From: Lichenicola cladoniae
Lineage (GTDB): Bacteria > Pseudomonadota > Alphaproteobacteria > Acetobacterales > Acetobacteraceae
Direction: 5' to 3'
Assembly: GCF_013201075.1 (NCBI RefSeq)
Contig: NZ_CP053708.1
Span: 177,001-241,000 of the forward strand
DNA length: 64,000 nt
Shown here: piece after piece, positions 45,281 to 52,950 of the stretch
Layout: each line of letters opens with the position of its first letter
Numbering within the stretch: position 1 is the stretch's first letter
The notes under the pieces: generated by a model
What the model saw: the letters and a program-made list of their open reading frames with translations, nothing else
What the model was told of the DNA's origin: nothing
Databases searched by the model: none
Translations under genes and position numbers: made by a program

Positions 45281-46180
45281 TCAGGAGGCCGACAGGTCCG
45301 GCCGGGTTGCCGCCGCCGCCTCGACCATGGCGATGACCTCCGCCCGGCGTTCGCCCTCGAGCGGCAGGCGTGGCGCGCGGACGCGCTCGCTGCCACGGCC
45401 CATGACCTGCTCGGCAAGCTTGATCGACTGCACCAGGTCATGTTCCGCATCGAGATGCAGCAGCGGCATGAACCAGCGATAGATCCGCAGGGCGGCGGCG
45501 AGGTCGCCGCGCTGCACGGCCTCGACCAGTGCCACGGACTCGCGCGGGAAGGCGCTGGTCAGGCCCGAGACCCAGCCGACGGCACCGAGCATGAGCCCTT
45601 CCAGGGCGACGTCGTCGAGGCCGGCCATCAGCACGAAGCGATCGCCGAACGCATTGCGCAGATCGGTGAAGCGTCGCGTGTCGGACGCACTCTCCTTGAT
45701 CGCGACGATGGTCTCGACGTCGGCGAGGCGGGCCAGCACGTCGTTGGTGATGTTCACCCGATAGGCGGTCGGGTTGTTGTAGAGCATGATCGGCAGCTCG
45801 GACGCCGCCGCCACCGTGCGGAAATGCGCCTCGAGCTCGTTCGGCTTGGGCACATAGACCATCGCCGGCAGCACCATGAGCGCGTTCGCGCCAATTCGGG
45901 CGGCTTCGCGGGCAAAATTGGCAGCGCGCGGGGTGGTCATTTCCGACACGCCGACAATGATCGGCACCCGTCCGGCGACGATCTCCACAGCCGCCCCGAG
46001 CACGCGTAGTTTCTCGTCCGGCTCCAGCGAGTTGTTCTCGCCACAGGTGCCCATGACCACCAGGCCATGCACCCCGTCACGCACCAGGGCGTCGAGCACG
46101 CCCTGCGTCGCTTCGAGATCGACCGAGAGGTCGGGTTTGAACTGAGTCGTTGCGGCGGGGAAAACACCAGACCACTGCAT
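45281..46180 (-). CDS. DapA-family lyase, likely 1-pyrroline-4-hydroxy-2-carboxylate deaminase
   Basis: Class I aldolase-fold protein of 299 residues. The N-terminal GTCGENNSL replaces GTTGES of dihydrodipicolinate synthase; the catalytic Tyr is in MLYNNPTAYRVN and the Schiff-base Lys in IVAIKESASD. Such relatives placed beside a hydroxyproline epimerase and D-hydroxyproline oxidase are usually the deaminase that turns 1-pyrroline-4-hydroxy-2-carboxylate into alpha-ketoglutarate semialdehyde. This role is inferred from context, since sequence alone cannot separate it from other DapA-like lyases. First gene of the leftward unit, starting at an ATG 78 bases from the divergent FAD dehydrogenase. 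Confidence 0.85.
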   Translation of the reverse strand: MQWSGVFPAATTQFKPDLSVDLEATQGVLDALVRDGVHGLVVMGTCGENNSLEPDEKLRVLGAAVEIVAGRVPIIVGVSEMTTPRAANFAREAARIGANALMVLPAMVYVPKPNELEAHFRTVAAASELPIMLYNNPTAYRVNITNDVLARLADVETIVAIKESASDTRRFTDLRNAFGDRFVLMAGLDDVALEGLMLGAVGWVSGLTSAFPRESVALVEAVQRGDLAAALRIYRWFMPLLHLDAEHDLVQSIKLAEQVMGRGSERVRAPRLPLEGERRAEVIAMVEAAAATRPDLSAS

Positions 46181-46258
46181 TTGATATTAAGCCTTGCTTG
46201 CAATAGGACGTCGTTCGTCTACCGTATACGAAATGCTCCAGCAAGGAACAACCGCGCA
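46181..46258. promoter_or_regulatory. Divergent promoter region with CGTATACG motif
   Basis: The 78-bp interval between the DapA-family gene and the FAD dehydrogenase gene holds the perfect palindrome CGTATACG at 46223-46230. The same 8-mer recurs at 52859-52866 ahead of the TonB receptor. GntR/FCD proteins commonly bind short GTATAC-like palindromes, so this is a candidate operator for the adjacent regulator. Confidence 0.45.
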
Positions 46259-47545
46259 GTGCAGGAATTCGGCAGCGGAGTGAGCGCGATCGTCGTCGGC
46301 GGCGGTATCGTCGGGCGGACAGCGGCGCTGCGGCTGCAACAGGCCGGGATGAGCGTCGTCCTAGTCGATCCCGACATGGTGCCGCAACCGGCGTCCTTCG
46401 GAAATGCCGGACATGTCGCGACCGAGCAGGTGCGGCCGATCGCCAACCTGGCCTTCCTGCGAAGCGTACCCCGGCGCCTGTTCCTGGCCGGTGGGCCGCT
46501 CGATATCGGCTGGCGACATCCCCGGATCTGGCTGCCATGGGCGATCCGTGCGGTAGCCGCCTGCTTCCGGGCGGACGCCGGCGAGCGTGCGCTCACGAGA
46601 CTGCTCGCCGCGGCATTGCCGGCCTGGGAAAGGCTCGTGACGGACCTCGGGCGGCCGGAGCTGCTGATTGGGGGCGGCCATCTGATCCTGTGGCATGACC
46701 GGGTGAGGGGTGAGGCAGGTGCGCGTGCGTGGCGCCAGGCCCGGACCGGAACCGCCCGCGTGCTGCCCATGCCGGACGATGCCCTGGACCGAGTTGCCTC
46801 TCATATGTCGGGACGTCCGGCGGTCGGGCTGCGCGTCGAGGGCACGGCCCAGGTCAGCGACGTCGGCGAAACGATGCGGGCCCTGGCAGCAGCGTTCGAA
46901 GCCGCGGGTGGCCGCCGGGTACAAAGCCGTGCGATCCGGCTGGTCCGCAGGGACCTGCAGCACGGCGTGGTGTTGAGCGACGGCAGCACCGTCTGGGCCG
47001 ACCGGATGCTGGTGGCCGCCGGAGTGGGGAGCGGACCGCTGTTGCGCCCGCTTGGGGTGACGATGCCGCTGATCGCCGAGCGCGGTTATCACGTCGAATG
47101 GGAGCATGGGGGCGGCTACCACCTGCCGCCGCTGGTGTTCGAGGGCAGGTCGGTGATCGTCACCCGGTTCGGCGACCGGCTGCGGGCGTCCTCTTTCGTC
47201 GAATTCACCGCCGAGGGTGCGCCACCCGATCCGCGGAAGTGGCAACGGCTCGAGGCGCATGTGCGGGCACTCGGATTGCCGGTCGCGTCGGGGTTCAGCC
47301 GCTGGATGGGTGCTCGCCCGACACTGCCGGACTACCTTCCGGCGATCGGCAGGCTCGATGCGCCGGGACTGGTGGTCGCATGCGGGCACCAGCATCTCGG
47401 CCTGACGCTGGCGCCGATCACCGCGGAACTGGTTGTCGCCCTGATGACCGGGCAGGAGCCGTCGGAGACGCTGGCTCCCTTCAGCCCCACCCGGTTCGGC
47501 TTCAAGTCCTTCGGGCGCACCGTGTCGTCGCGTTCTCCTTCATGA
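46259..47545 (+). CDS. FAD-dependent D-amino-acid (likely D-hydroxyproline) dehydrogenase
   Basis: DadA/DAO-family flavoenzyme of 428 residues. The N-terminal dinucleotide fold is AIVVGGGIVGRTAALRL, followed by the Asp-ending strand VVLVD and SFGNAGHVATEQVRPIA, the DadA-like second motif. The C-terminal portion has MGARPTLPDYLPAIGRLD and VACGHQHLGLTLAPITAELV, typical of D-amino-acid dehydrogenases. It should oxidise cis-4-hydroxy-D-proline to 1-pyrroline-4-hydroxy-2-carboxylate in this context. The GTG at 46259 with AAGGA upstream is preferred; earlier in-frame codons overlap the divergent gene. First gene of a rightward unit with permease, peptidase and arabinofuranosidase. Confidence 0.87.
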   Translation: MQEFGSGVSAIVVGGGIVGRTAALRLQQAGMSVVLVDPDMVPQPASFGNAGHVATEQVRPIANLAFLRSVPRRLFLAGGPLDIGWRHPRIWLPWAIRAVAACFRADAGERALTRLLAAALPAWERLVTDLGRPELLIGGGHLILWHDRVRGEAGARAWRQARTGTARVLPMPDDALDRVASHMSGRPAVGLRVEGTAQVSDVGETMRALAAAFEAAGGRRVQSRAIRLVRRDLQHGVVLSDGSTVWADRMLVAAGVGSGPLLRPLGVTMPLIAERGYHVEWEHGGGYHLPPLVFEGRSVIVTRFGDRLRASSFVEFTAEGAPPDPRKWQRLEAHVRALGLPVASGFSRWMGARPTLPDYLPAIGRLDAPGLVVACGHQHLGLTLAPITAELVVALMTGQEPSETLAPFSPTRFGFKSFGRTVSSRSPS

Positions 47546-47627
47546 TCAGACGGGATCCTTGCTCCATGCCGATCGTCGCGCCCTTGCTCTGGACCAGCCT
47601 GCGACCGGTCACGGCGGCCTGACCACC

Positions 47628-49184
47628 ATGGATAAGGCTCCTCCCGCCCGTTTCCGCCGGTCCCTGTCGCGGCTGGACCTGACCATGATCGGCTTCGGTT
47701 CGATCTTCGGGTCGGGCTGGCTGTTCGCGGCCGCGCATGTCTCGGCGATCGCCGGACCCGCCAGCCTGATTTCCTGGGTGATCGCCGGGCTGGCGGTGCT
47801 GCTGCTGGGCTTCGTCTATTGCGAGCTGGGTGCGGCACTTCCGCTCGCCGGCGGCGTGGTTAGATATCCGGAATGGTCGCACGGCAAGCTGACCGGGTTC
47901 CTGATGGGGCTGGTGACGACCATCGCGTTCTCCAGCCTGATCTCGATCGAGATCGTCGCGGCGCGGCAATATGCAGGAGCCTGGATACCGGGGCTGACGC
48001 GCGATACCGGCGGCGACCCGACGCTTGCCGGATGGCTGCTGCAGCTCGTCGTGCTGGGTGCATTGTTCCTGGTCAACCGCGCCGGGATCGGCACCTTCGC
48101 GCTGGTGAACAATATCGTCACCCTGTTCAAGTTCTGCGTGCCGGCACTGGTGGCGGTCATGCTGCTCGCGCATCTGCACCCCGCCAATTTTTCCGCGCAC
48201 GGGTTTGCGCCGGGCGGCAGCATCGGCGTCGAGGCCGCCATCTCCACCGGCGGAATCATCTTCGCCTATCTGGGACTGACACCGATCGTGTCCGTGGCGA
48301 GCGAAGCGCGCGATCCGCAGCGCACCATTCCGTTCGCCCTGATCGCCTCGGTGCTGTTGTCGATGCTGGTCTATGTGCTGTTGCAGGCGGCCTTCGTCGG
48401 CAGCGTGCCCGCCAGCCTGATCGCCGGTGGCTGGGCCGGGCTGGACGCCAAGCTGTCGCTGCCGTTCCACGATATCGCCGTGGCACTCGGCCTGGTCTGG
48501 CTCGGTACCCTCGTGGTGTCGGATGCGATCCTGTCGCCGAGCGGCACCGCCAATGTGTATATGAGCGCCACGCCGCGGATCCTCTACGCCTGGTCGAAAA
48601 GCGGCACGTTCTTCGGCCGGTTCGCCAGGGTGGAAGCGTCGAGCGGCGTACCGGGGCCGGCGCTATGGCTGACCTTCGCACTGGCAGCGTTCTGGACGCT
48701 GCCGTTCCCGTCATGGCAGGCACTGATCGGCGTGGTCTCGTCGGCGTTGATGATGAGCTACGCACTGGCGCCGATCTCGGCTGCAGCACTGCGACGTACA
48801 GCACCCGACCTGCACCGGCCGTTCCGGGTGCGTGGGTTCTCGGTGCTGGCTCCGGCATCGTTCGTGATCGCGTCGCTGATCGTGTTCTGGACCGGCTGGA
48901 CCGTGCTGTCGTGGCTGCTGGCGATCCAGCTGCTTGCCTGCATCGGCTTTGCCGGCTGGCGACGCTCCCGCAACCAGCCGACCGGACTGGGCAATGCAGC
49001 CTGGCTGCTGGTGTGGCTGGCGGGGCTGATGCTGCTCTCCAGCCTCGGCAGCTTCGGAGGCAGCCTGCTCATCCCGCATCCGGCCGACGATGTCGTGGTC
49101 GCGGTATTTTCGCTGCTGATCTACGTGTGGGGCGCACGCAGCGGCATCGCCAGCCCCGCACTTCCGGTCGATGGCGACGCATGA
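47628..49184 (+). CDS. APC-family amino-acid permease
   Basis: Inner-membrane transporter of 518 residues with about twelve to fourteen helices. The opening SRLDLTMIGFGSIFGSGWLF contains the unwound helix-1 motif of the APC superfamily, and FAYLGLTPIVSVASEARDPQRTIP matches the helix-6/7 region. Length is slightly above the usual 450-500 residues. Because it lies between the D-hydroxyproline dehydrogenase and a proline-type peptidase, it is probably a (hydroxy)proline or dipeptide importer. Its stop overlaps the next gene by 4 bases. The ATG at 47628 is favoured over upstream in-frame codons that lack a membrane-protein profile. Confidence 0.88.
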   Translation: MDKAPPARFRRSLSRLDLTMIGFGSIFGSGWLFAAAHVSAIAGPASLISWVIAGLAVLLLGFVYCELGAALPLAGGVVRYPEWSHGKLTGFLMGLVTTIAFSSLISIEIVAARQYAGAWIPGLTRDTGGDPTLAGWLLQLVVLGALFLVNRAGIGTFALVNNIVTLFKFCVPALVAVMLLAHLHPANFSAHGFAPGGSIGVEAAISTGGIIFAYLGLTPIVSVASEARDPQRTIPFALIASVLLSMLVYVLLQAAFVGSVPASLIAGGWAGLDAKLSLPFHDIAVALGLVWLGTLVVSDAILSPSGTANVYMSATPRILYAWSKSGTFFGRFARVEASSGVPGPALWLTFALAAFWTLPFPSWQALIGVVSSALMMSYALAPISAAALRRTAPDLHRPFRVRGFSVLAPASFVIASLIVFWTGWTVLSWLLAIQLLACIGFAGWRRSRNQPTGLGNAAWLLVWLAGLMLLSSLGSFGGSLLIPHPADDVVVAVFSLLIYVWGARSGIASPALPVDGDA

Positions 49185-50371
49185 TGCGTGATGCGTGGTC
49201 CCCGCCGTTCCGTGACGCGCTGGAGCGGATCGTTCCGTGGCCGGACCCGGCGCCGCCGATTGGGCCGGGCGAGTATGCGGCGCGTCTGGATCGCGCCCGG
49301 GCATTGCTCGAGGCGACCGGACACGATGCGCTGCTGGTCGGCGCCGGAGCGTCGTTGCGTTACTTCACAGGCGTGGACTGGATGCCGTCGGAGCGGCTGG
49401 TGGCGATGCTGCTGCCGCGCGACGGCGCTGCGTTCCTGATCTGCCCGGCGTTCGAGCTCGGCTCGCTGACCCGCTCGATGACGGTGCCGATGGACGTGCG
49501 GTGCTGGGAAGAGGACGAGGACCCGGTGTTTCTGGCCGCTTCCGCAATCCGGCATCGCGGGCGGCTGGCGGTCGACCCGGAACTGCCGTTCCGGATTACC
49601 GAGGCGGCGCGGCGACTTTGCCTCAACCTGTCGGACGGCGATGCGGTGATCGGTGGCTGCCGCCGGATCAAGTCGGTGAACGAACTTGCCCTGATGCAGC
49701 AGGCGATGTCGATGACGCTGGAGGTGCAGCGGATCACGGCCGGGATCCTGCGCCCCGGCATGACAGCCAGCCAGGTGCGGCAGTTCATCGATGCCGCTCA
49801 CCGGGCGCTCGGCGCGCCCGCTGGATCGAGCTTCTGCGCGGTCCAGTTCGGGCAGGCGACCGCGTACCCGCATGGCGTGCCGGGCGAGCAGGTGCTGGGG
49901 GAGCGGGATCTCGTGCTGGTCGATACCGGCTGCATCCTGCATGGCTACCACTCGGACATCACCCGCACCTACGCGTTCGGCGTTGCGGACCCGGACCAGG
50001 CGCGCATCTGGGCGATCGAGCGGGAGGCGCAGGCCGCCGCGTTCGACGCGGTCCGGCCCGGTGTGACGTGCGCGTCGGTGGACCAGGCCGGGCGCGACGT
50101 GCTCGAACGATACGGGCTGGGACCGGATTATCGTCTCCCGGGGCTGCCGCACCGGACCGGTCATGGCATCGGCCTGTCGATCCACGAGCCCGCCTATCTG
50201 GTTCGTGGCGACACGACGATCCTCATGCCAGGCATGTGTTTCTCGATCGAGCCGATGATCGTGGTGCCGGACCGGTTCGGCATCCGTCTCGAGGACCATG
50301 TCGTGGTGACCGAGACCGGCGCACGGTGGTTTACCCTGCCGGCGCGATCGATCGAAAGTCCGTTCGCATGA
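49181..50371 (+). CDS. M24-family peptidase (Xaa-Pro aminopeptidase-like)
   Basis: Pita-bread metallopeptidase of 396 residues without signal peptide. All five metal ligands are visible: two Asp in DTGCILHGYHSDITRTY, His in HRTGHGIGLSIHE, Glu in FSIEPMIV and Glu in RLEDHVVV. An N-terminal creatinase-like domain (LLVGAGASLRYFTGVDW) precedes it. The family cleaves imido bonds before proline, and here may release hydroxyproline from imported peptides. It is coupled by 4-base overlaps to the permease before and the arabinofuranosidase after it. The ATG at 49181 has a second ATG directly behind it. Confidence 0.9.
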   Translation: MMRDAWSPPFRDALERIVPWPDPAPPIGPGEYAARLDRARALLEATGHDALLVGAGASLRYFTGVDWMPSERLVAMLLPRDGAAFLICPAFELGSLTRSMTVPMDVRCWEEDEDPVFLAASAIRHRGRLAVDPELPFRITEAARRLCLNLSDGDAVIGGCRRIKSVNELALMQQAMSMTLEVQRITAGILRPGMTASQVRQFIDAAHRALGAPAGSSFCAVQFGQATAYPHGVPGEQVLGERDLVLVDTGCILHGYHSDITRTYAFGVADPDQARIWAIEREAQAAAFDAVRPGVTCASVDQAGRDVLERYGLGPDYRLPGLPHRTGHGIGLSIHEPAYLVRGDTTILMPGMCFSIEPMIVVPDRFGIRLEDHVVVTETGARWFTLPARSIESPFA

Positions 50372-52716
50372 AGCATCTGAACATGTCGCGCCGTGCGGTG
50401 TTGCTGGGTGCGTCGGGAACGATGCTGGCGAGCGCGACCGTTAGCCGGGCGGCTGCCGCTATACGGCTGGCTGCAGTTCCGGTGCCGATGCAGTCGGTGC
50501 GCCTGTCGCCGTCAGCCTACCGGGAGGCGATGGAGGCCAATACCGCCTACCTGATGCGACTGGAACCGGACCGGCTGCTGCACAACTACCGTGAGCAGGC
50601 AGGCCTGACGCCGAAGGGCCTCGTCTACGGTGGCTGGGAATCCGATACCATCGCCGGACATACGCTCGGCCATTATCTGAGCGCGCTGTCGCTGCTGCAT
50701 GCCCAGACCGGCGATCCGGAGGCGCGTCGTCGCGTCGACGGCATCGTCGCGGAGCTGGTGGTCTGCCAGAGCCAGGGCACTGACGGTTTCGTCTGCGGTT
50801 TCACCCGCAAGCGCGATGGCCGGATCGAACCGGGACGCGCGGCGTTCGACGAGATTGCCGCAGGACACATCCACTCCACCGGCTTCGACCTGAACGGCGC
50901 CTGGTCGCCTCTATACAACTGGCACAAGCTGTTTGCCGGCCTGCTCGACGCGCAGCTCTATTGCGGCAATATGGACGCGCTCGGTGTGTGCACCGGCCTT
51001 GCGCGATATCTGGGCAGCGTCTTCGACCATCTTGACCAGACGCAGATGCAGCAGGTTCTCGCCTGCGAATATGGCGGGCTGAACGAGAGCCTGGCCGAGT
51101 TGTCGGTCCGCACCGGACAGCGCCGCTGGCTCCTGCTCGCGCAGCGGATCTACGACGGCCGCACGCTCGATCCTCTGGCGCGCGGCGAGGATAATCTCGC
51201 CAACCTGCATGCGAATACGCAGATCCCGAAGGCGATCGGGCTCGCACGGCTGCATGAGATCACCGGACGAGCGGATTACGCGGTGGCGAGCCGGACCTTC
51301 TGGACCGCGGTGACGGACCACCATAGCTACGTGATCGGCGGCAATGGCGACCGGGAGTATTTCACCGCGGCCGATAGCGCCGCCGGCCACGTGACCGAGC
51401 AGACGTGCGAGACCTGCGCCAGCTACAACATGCTGAAGCTGACGCGGCAGATCTATGCCCGTGCCCCGCATGCGACGATGTTCGACTTCTACGAACGCAC
51501 CCACCTCAATCACATCCTGGCGCAACAGAATCCACGCACCGGCATGTTCGCCTACATGACGCCGCTGGCATCCGGCACCGCGCGGGCCTACTCGACCCCG
51601 TTCGATGATTTCTGGTGCTGCGTCGGCACAGGGATGGAAAGCCATGCCAAGCACGGCGATTCGATCTACTGGCATTCCGGTCGTGATACCATCCTGGTCA
51701 ACCTGTTCATCCCATCGAAACTGGACTGGAACGGGATCGGCCTGGCATTGGAAACCGATTATCCGAAATCCGGCGCGATCGTGTTGCGTGTGGTCGATAC
51801 GCCTGACCGGCCCTGGACGCTGCGTGTGCGTATACCGGGCTGGTCGACCCGGAACAGCGCGCAGCTGAACGGGGCGGACATCGCCGTTGCCCCGGATGCA
51901 GATGGGTATCTGTCGCTGCGCCGGCGCTGGATCGAGGGCGACCGGCTGACAGTGTCGCTCGACATGAGCCTGCGTCTGGAACGGCCAGCCGGTCCTACGC
52001 AACTTGTATCGGTGCTGCGCGGGCCTGCGGTCCTGGCAGCCGACCTTGGCCCTGCATCCGCTCCGTTTACCGGGGTCGCACCGGCATTGGTCGGTGATGC
52101 CGTGCTGGAACGGTTGCGGCCCGAGGGAGACGGCTATCGAACCACCGGAACCGGACGTCCGAGCGATTTTATCCTGACCGCTTTCGCCCAGCAGCATGAG
52201 CGACGCAGTGCGGTCTACCTGCCGATGTTCACCGAGGTTGAATGGGTGACCGAGCAGGCCATGTTCCGTGCCGAGGAAGTGCAGGCGCGTGCGCTCGCGT
52301 TGCGCTCGACCGATATCCTGCATCCGGGCGAGATGCAGTCCGAGCATGATCATGGGCTCGAGTCGAGCATCTCCTATCCCGTCGTCTATCGCGGCCGCAA
52401 CGGGCGGGACGCGCGCGCCGGTGGCTTCTTTTCGTTCCGGCTGCAGACCCGGCCAGGTCCGTTGGAGCTGCGCGCGACCTATTGGGGCGAGGAACGCGAC
52501 CACCAGTTCCGCATCCTGGTGGACGGCATACCGGTCGCGGTGGAACGGCTCGGCGCCAGCCATCCCGGCCGCTTCTTCGACCGCACCTACCCGATACCCG
52601 TGGAGCTGAGCACCGGCCGAAGCAGCCTCCTGATCCGGTTCGAGCCTCTGCAGGATAAGTCCGCCGGACCGGTTTTCGCGGTCTCTTGTCTTACCGCAAA
52701 AGACAAGCACCCATAA
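50368..52716 (+). CDS. GH127-type (DUF1680) beta-L-arabinofuranosidase, Tat-exported
   Basis: Secreted glycosidase of 782 residues. The N-terminus SRRAVLLGASGTMLA is a twin-arginine-type signal. The (alpha/alpha)6-barrel follows, with GHTLGHYLSALSLLHAQTGD and YNWHKLFAGLLDA. The zinc/catalytic site of the family is intact: E348 and C350 in CETCASYN, C417 and C418 in FWCCVGTGMESHAK, matching the Glu-Cys-Cys-Cys set of bifidobacterial HypBA1. C-terminal beta domains complete it. HypBA1 releases beta-L-arabinose from hydroxyproline-linked arabinan of extensin, which fits the adjacent hydroxyproline genes. A 23-base hairpin lies at its 3' end (52685-52707). Confidence 0.9.
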   Translation: MKHLNMSRRAVLLGASGTMLASATVSRAAAAIRLAAVPVPMQSVRLSPSAYREAMEANTAYLMRLEPDRLLHNYREQAGLTPKGLVYGGWESDTIAGHTLGHYLSALSLLHAQTGDPEARRRVDGIVAELVVCQSQGTDGFVCGFTRKRDGRIEPGRAAFDEIAAGHIHSTGFDLNGAWSPLYNWHKLFAGLLDAQLYCGNMDALGVCTGLARYLGSVFDHLDQTQMQQVLACEYGGLNESLAELSVRTGQRRWLLLAQRIYDGRTLDPLARGEDNLANLHANTQIPKAIGLARLHEITGRADYAVASRTFWTAVTDHHSYVIGGNGDREYFTAADSAAGHVTEQTCETCASYNMLKLTRQIYARAPHATMFDFYERTHLNHILAQQNPRTGMFAYMTPLASGTARAYSTPFDDFWCCVGTGMESHAKHGDSIYWHSGRDTILVNLFIPSKLDWNGIGLALETDYPKSGAIVLRVVDTPDRPWTLRVRIPGWSTRNSAQLNGADIAVAPDADGYLSLRRRWIEGDRLTVSLDMSLRLERPAGPTQLVSVLRGPAVLAADLGPASAPFTGVAPALVGDAVLERLRPEGDGYRTTGTGRPSDFILTAFAQQHERRSAVYLPMFTEVEWVTEQAMFRAEEVQARALALRSTDILHPGEMQSEHDHGLESSISYPVVYRGRNGRDARAGGFFSFRLQTRPGPLELRATYWGEERDHQFRILVDGIPVAVERLGASHPGRFFDRTYPIPVELSTGRSSLLIRFEPLQDKSAGPVFAVSCLTAKDKHP
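52685..52707. other. Perfect 8-bp hairpin at 3' end of the arabinofuranosidase gene
   Basis: CTTGTCTT and AAGACAAG form an 8-bp perfect stem with a 7-base loop, ending 7 bases before the stop codon at 52714-52716. No U-tract follows. It may act as an mRNA 3'-end stabiliser or weak terminator between the hydroxyproline operon and the receptor gene. Confidence 0.3.
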
Positions 52717-52858
52717 TCTGCAACGATTGAATGCACGTGGCAGGGTATACTGCCTCCATCGCGTGCAGTGCCTCGAAAACGCTGATCCATATCGATGCGT
52801 GAATGACGCAATGGACGGCTTAAGGAAACGAACCGGTCATTTCACCCTTTACGTATTC

Positions 52859-52866
52859 CGTATACG
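52859..52866. promoter_or_regulatory. CGTATACG candidate operator upstream of TonB receptor
   Basis: Same 8-bp palindrome as at 46223-46230, located 85 bases before the receptor's ATG in a 234-bp intergenic region. A third copy at 44635-44642 lies inside the epimerase coding sequence. About one copy is expected by chance in 64 kb, so support is suggestive only. Confidence 0.4.
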
Positions 52867-52950
52867 ATAGCCTAATGGTGTCGACGCTGTCCGAGGCAGA
52901 CATCTGATCGGGTGTGTGCCGAGCCGACAGAACGACACTCAAAGGCAGTC

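Noticed and set aside
47873-49180. Long in-frame extension upstream of the M24 peptidase
   Set aside because: It overlaps the whole APC permease gene; the ATG at 49181 with 4-base overlap gives the normal family start.
50911-52710. 599-codon minus-strand frame opposite the GH127 gene
   Set aside because: The sense strand encodes a complete, motif-bearing GH127 enzyme; the antisense frame has shadow composition and no recognisable features.
52739-52754. GGCAG-GGTATA-CTGCC repeat after the GH127 gene as a terminator
   Set aside because: The stem is only 5 bp and has no following T-run.
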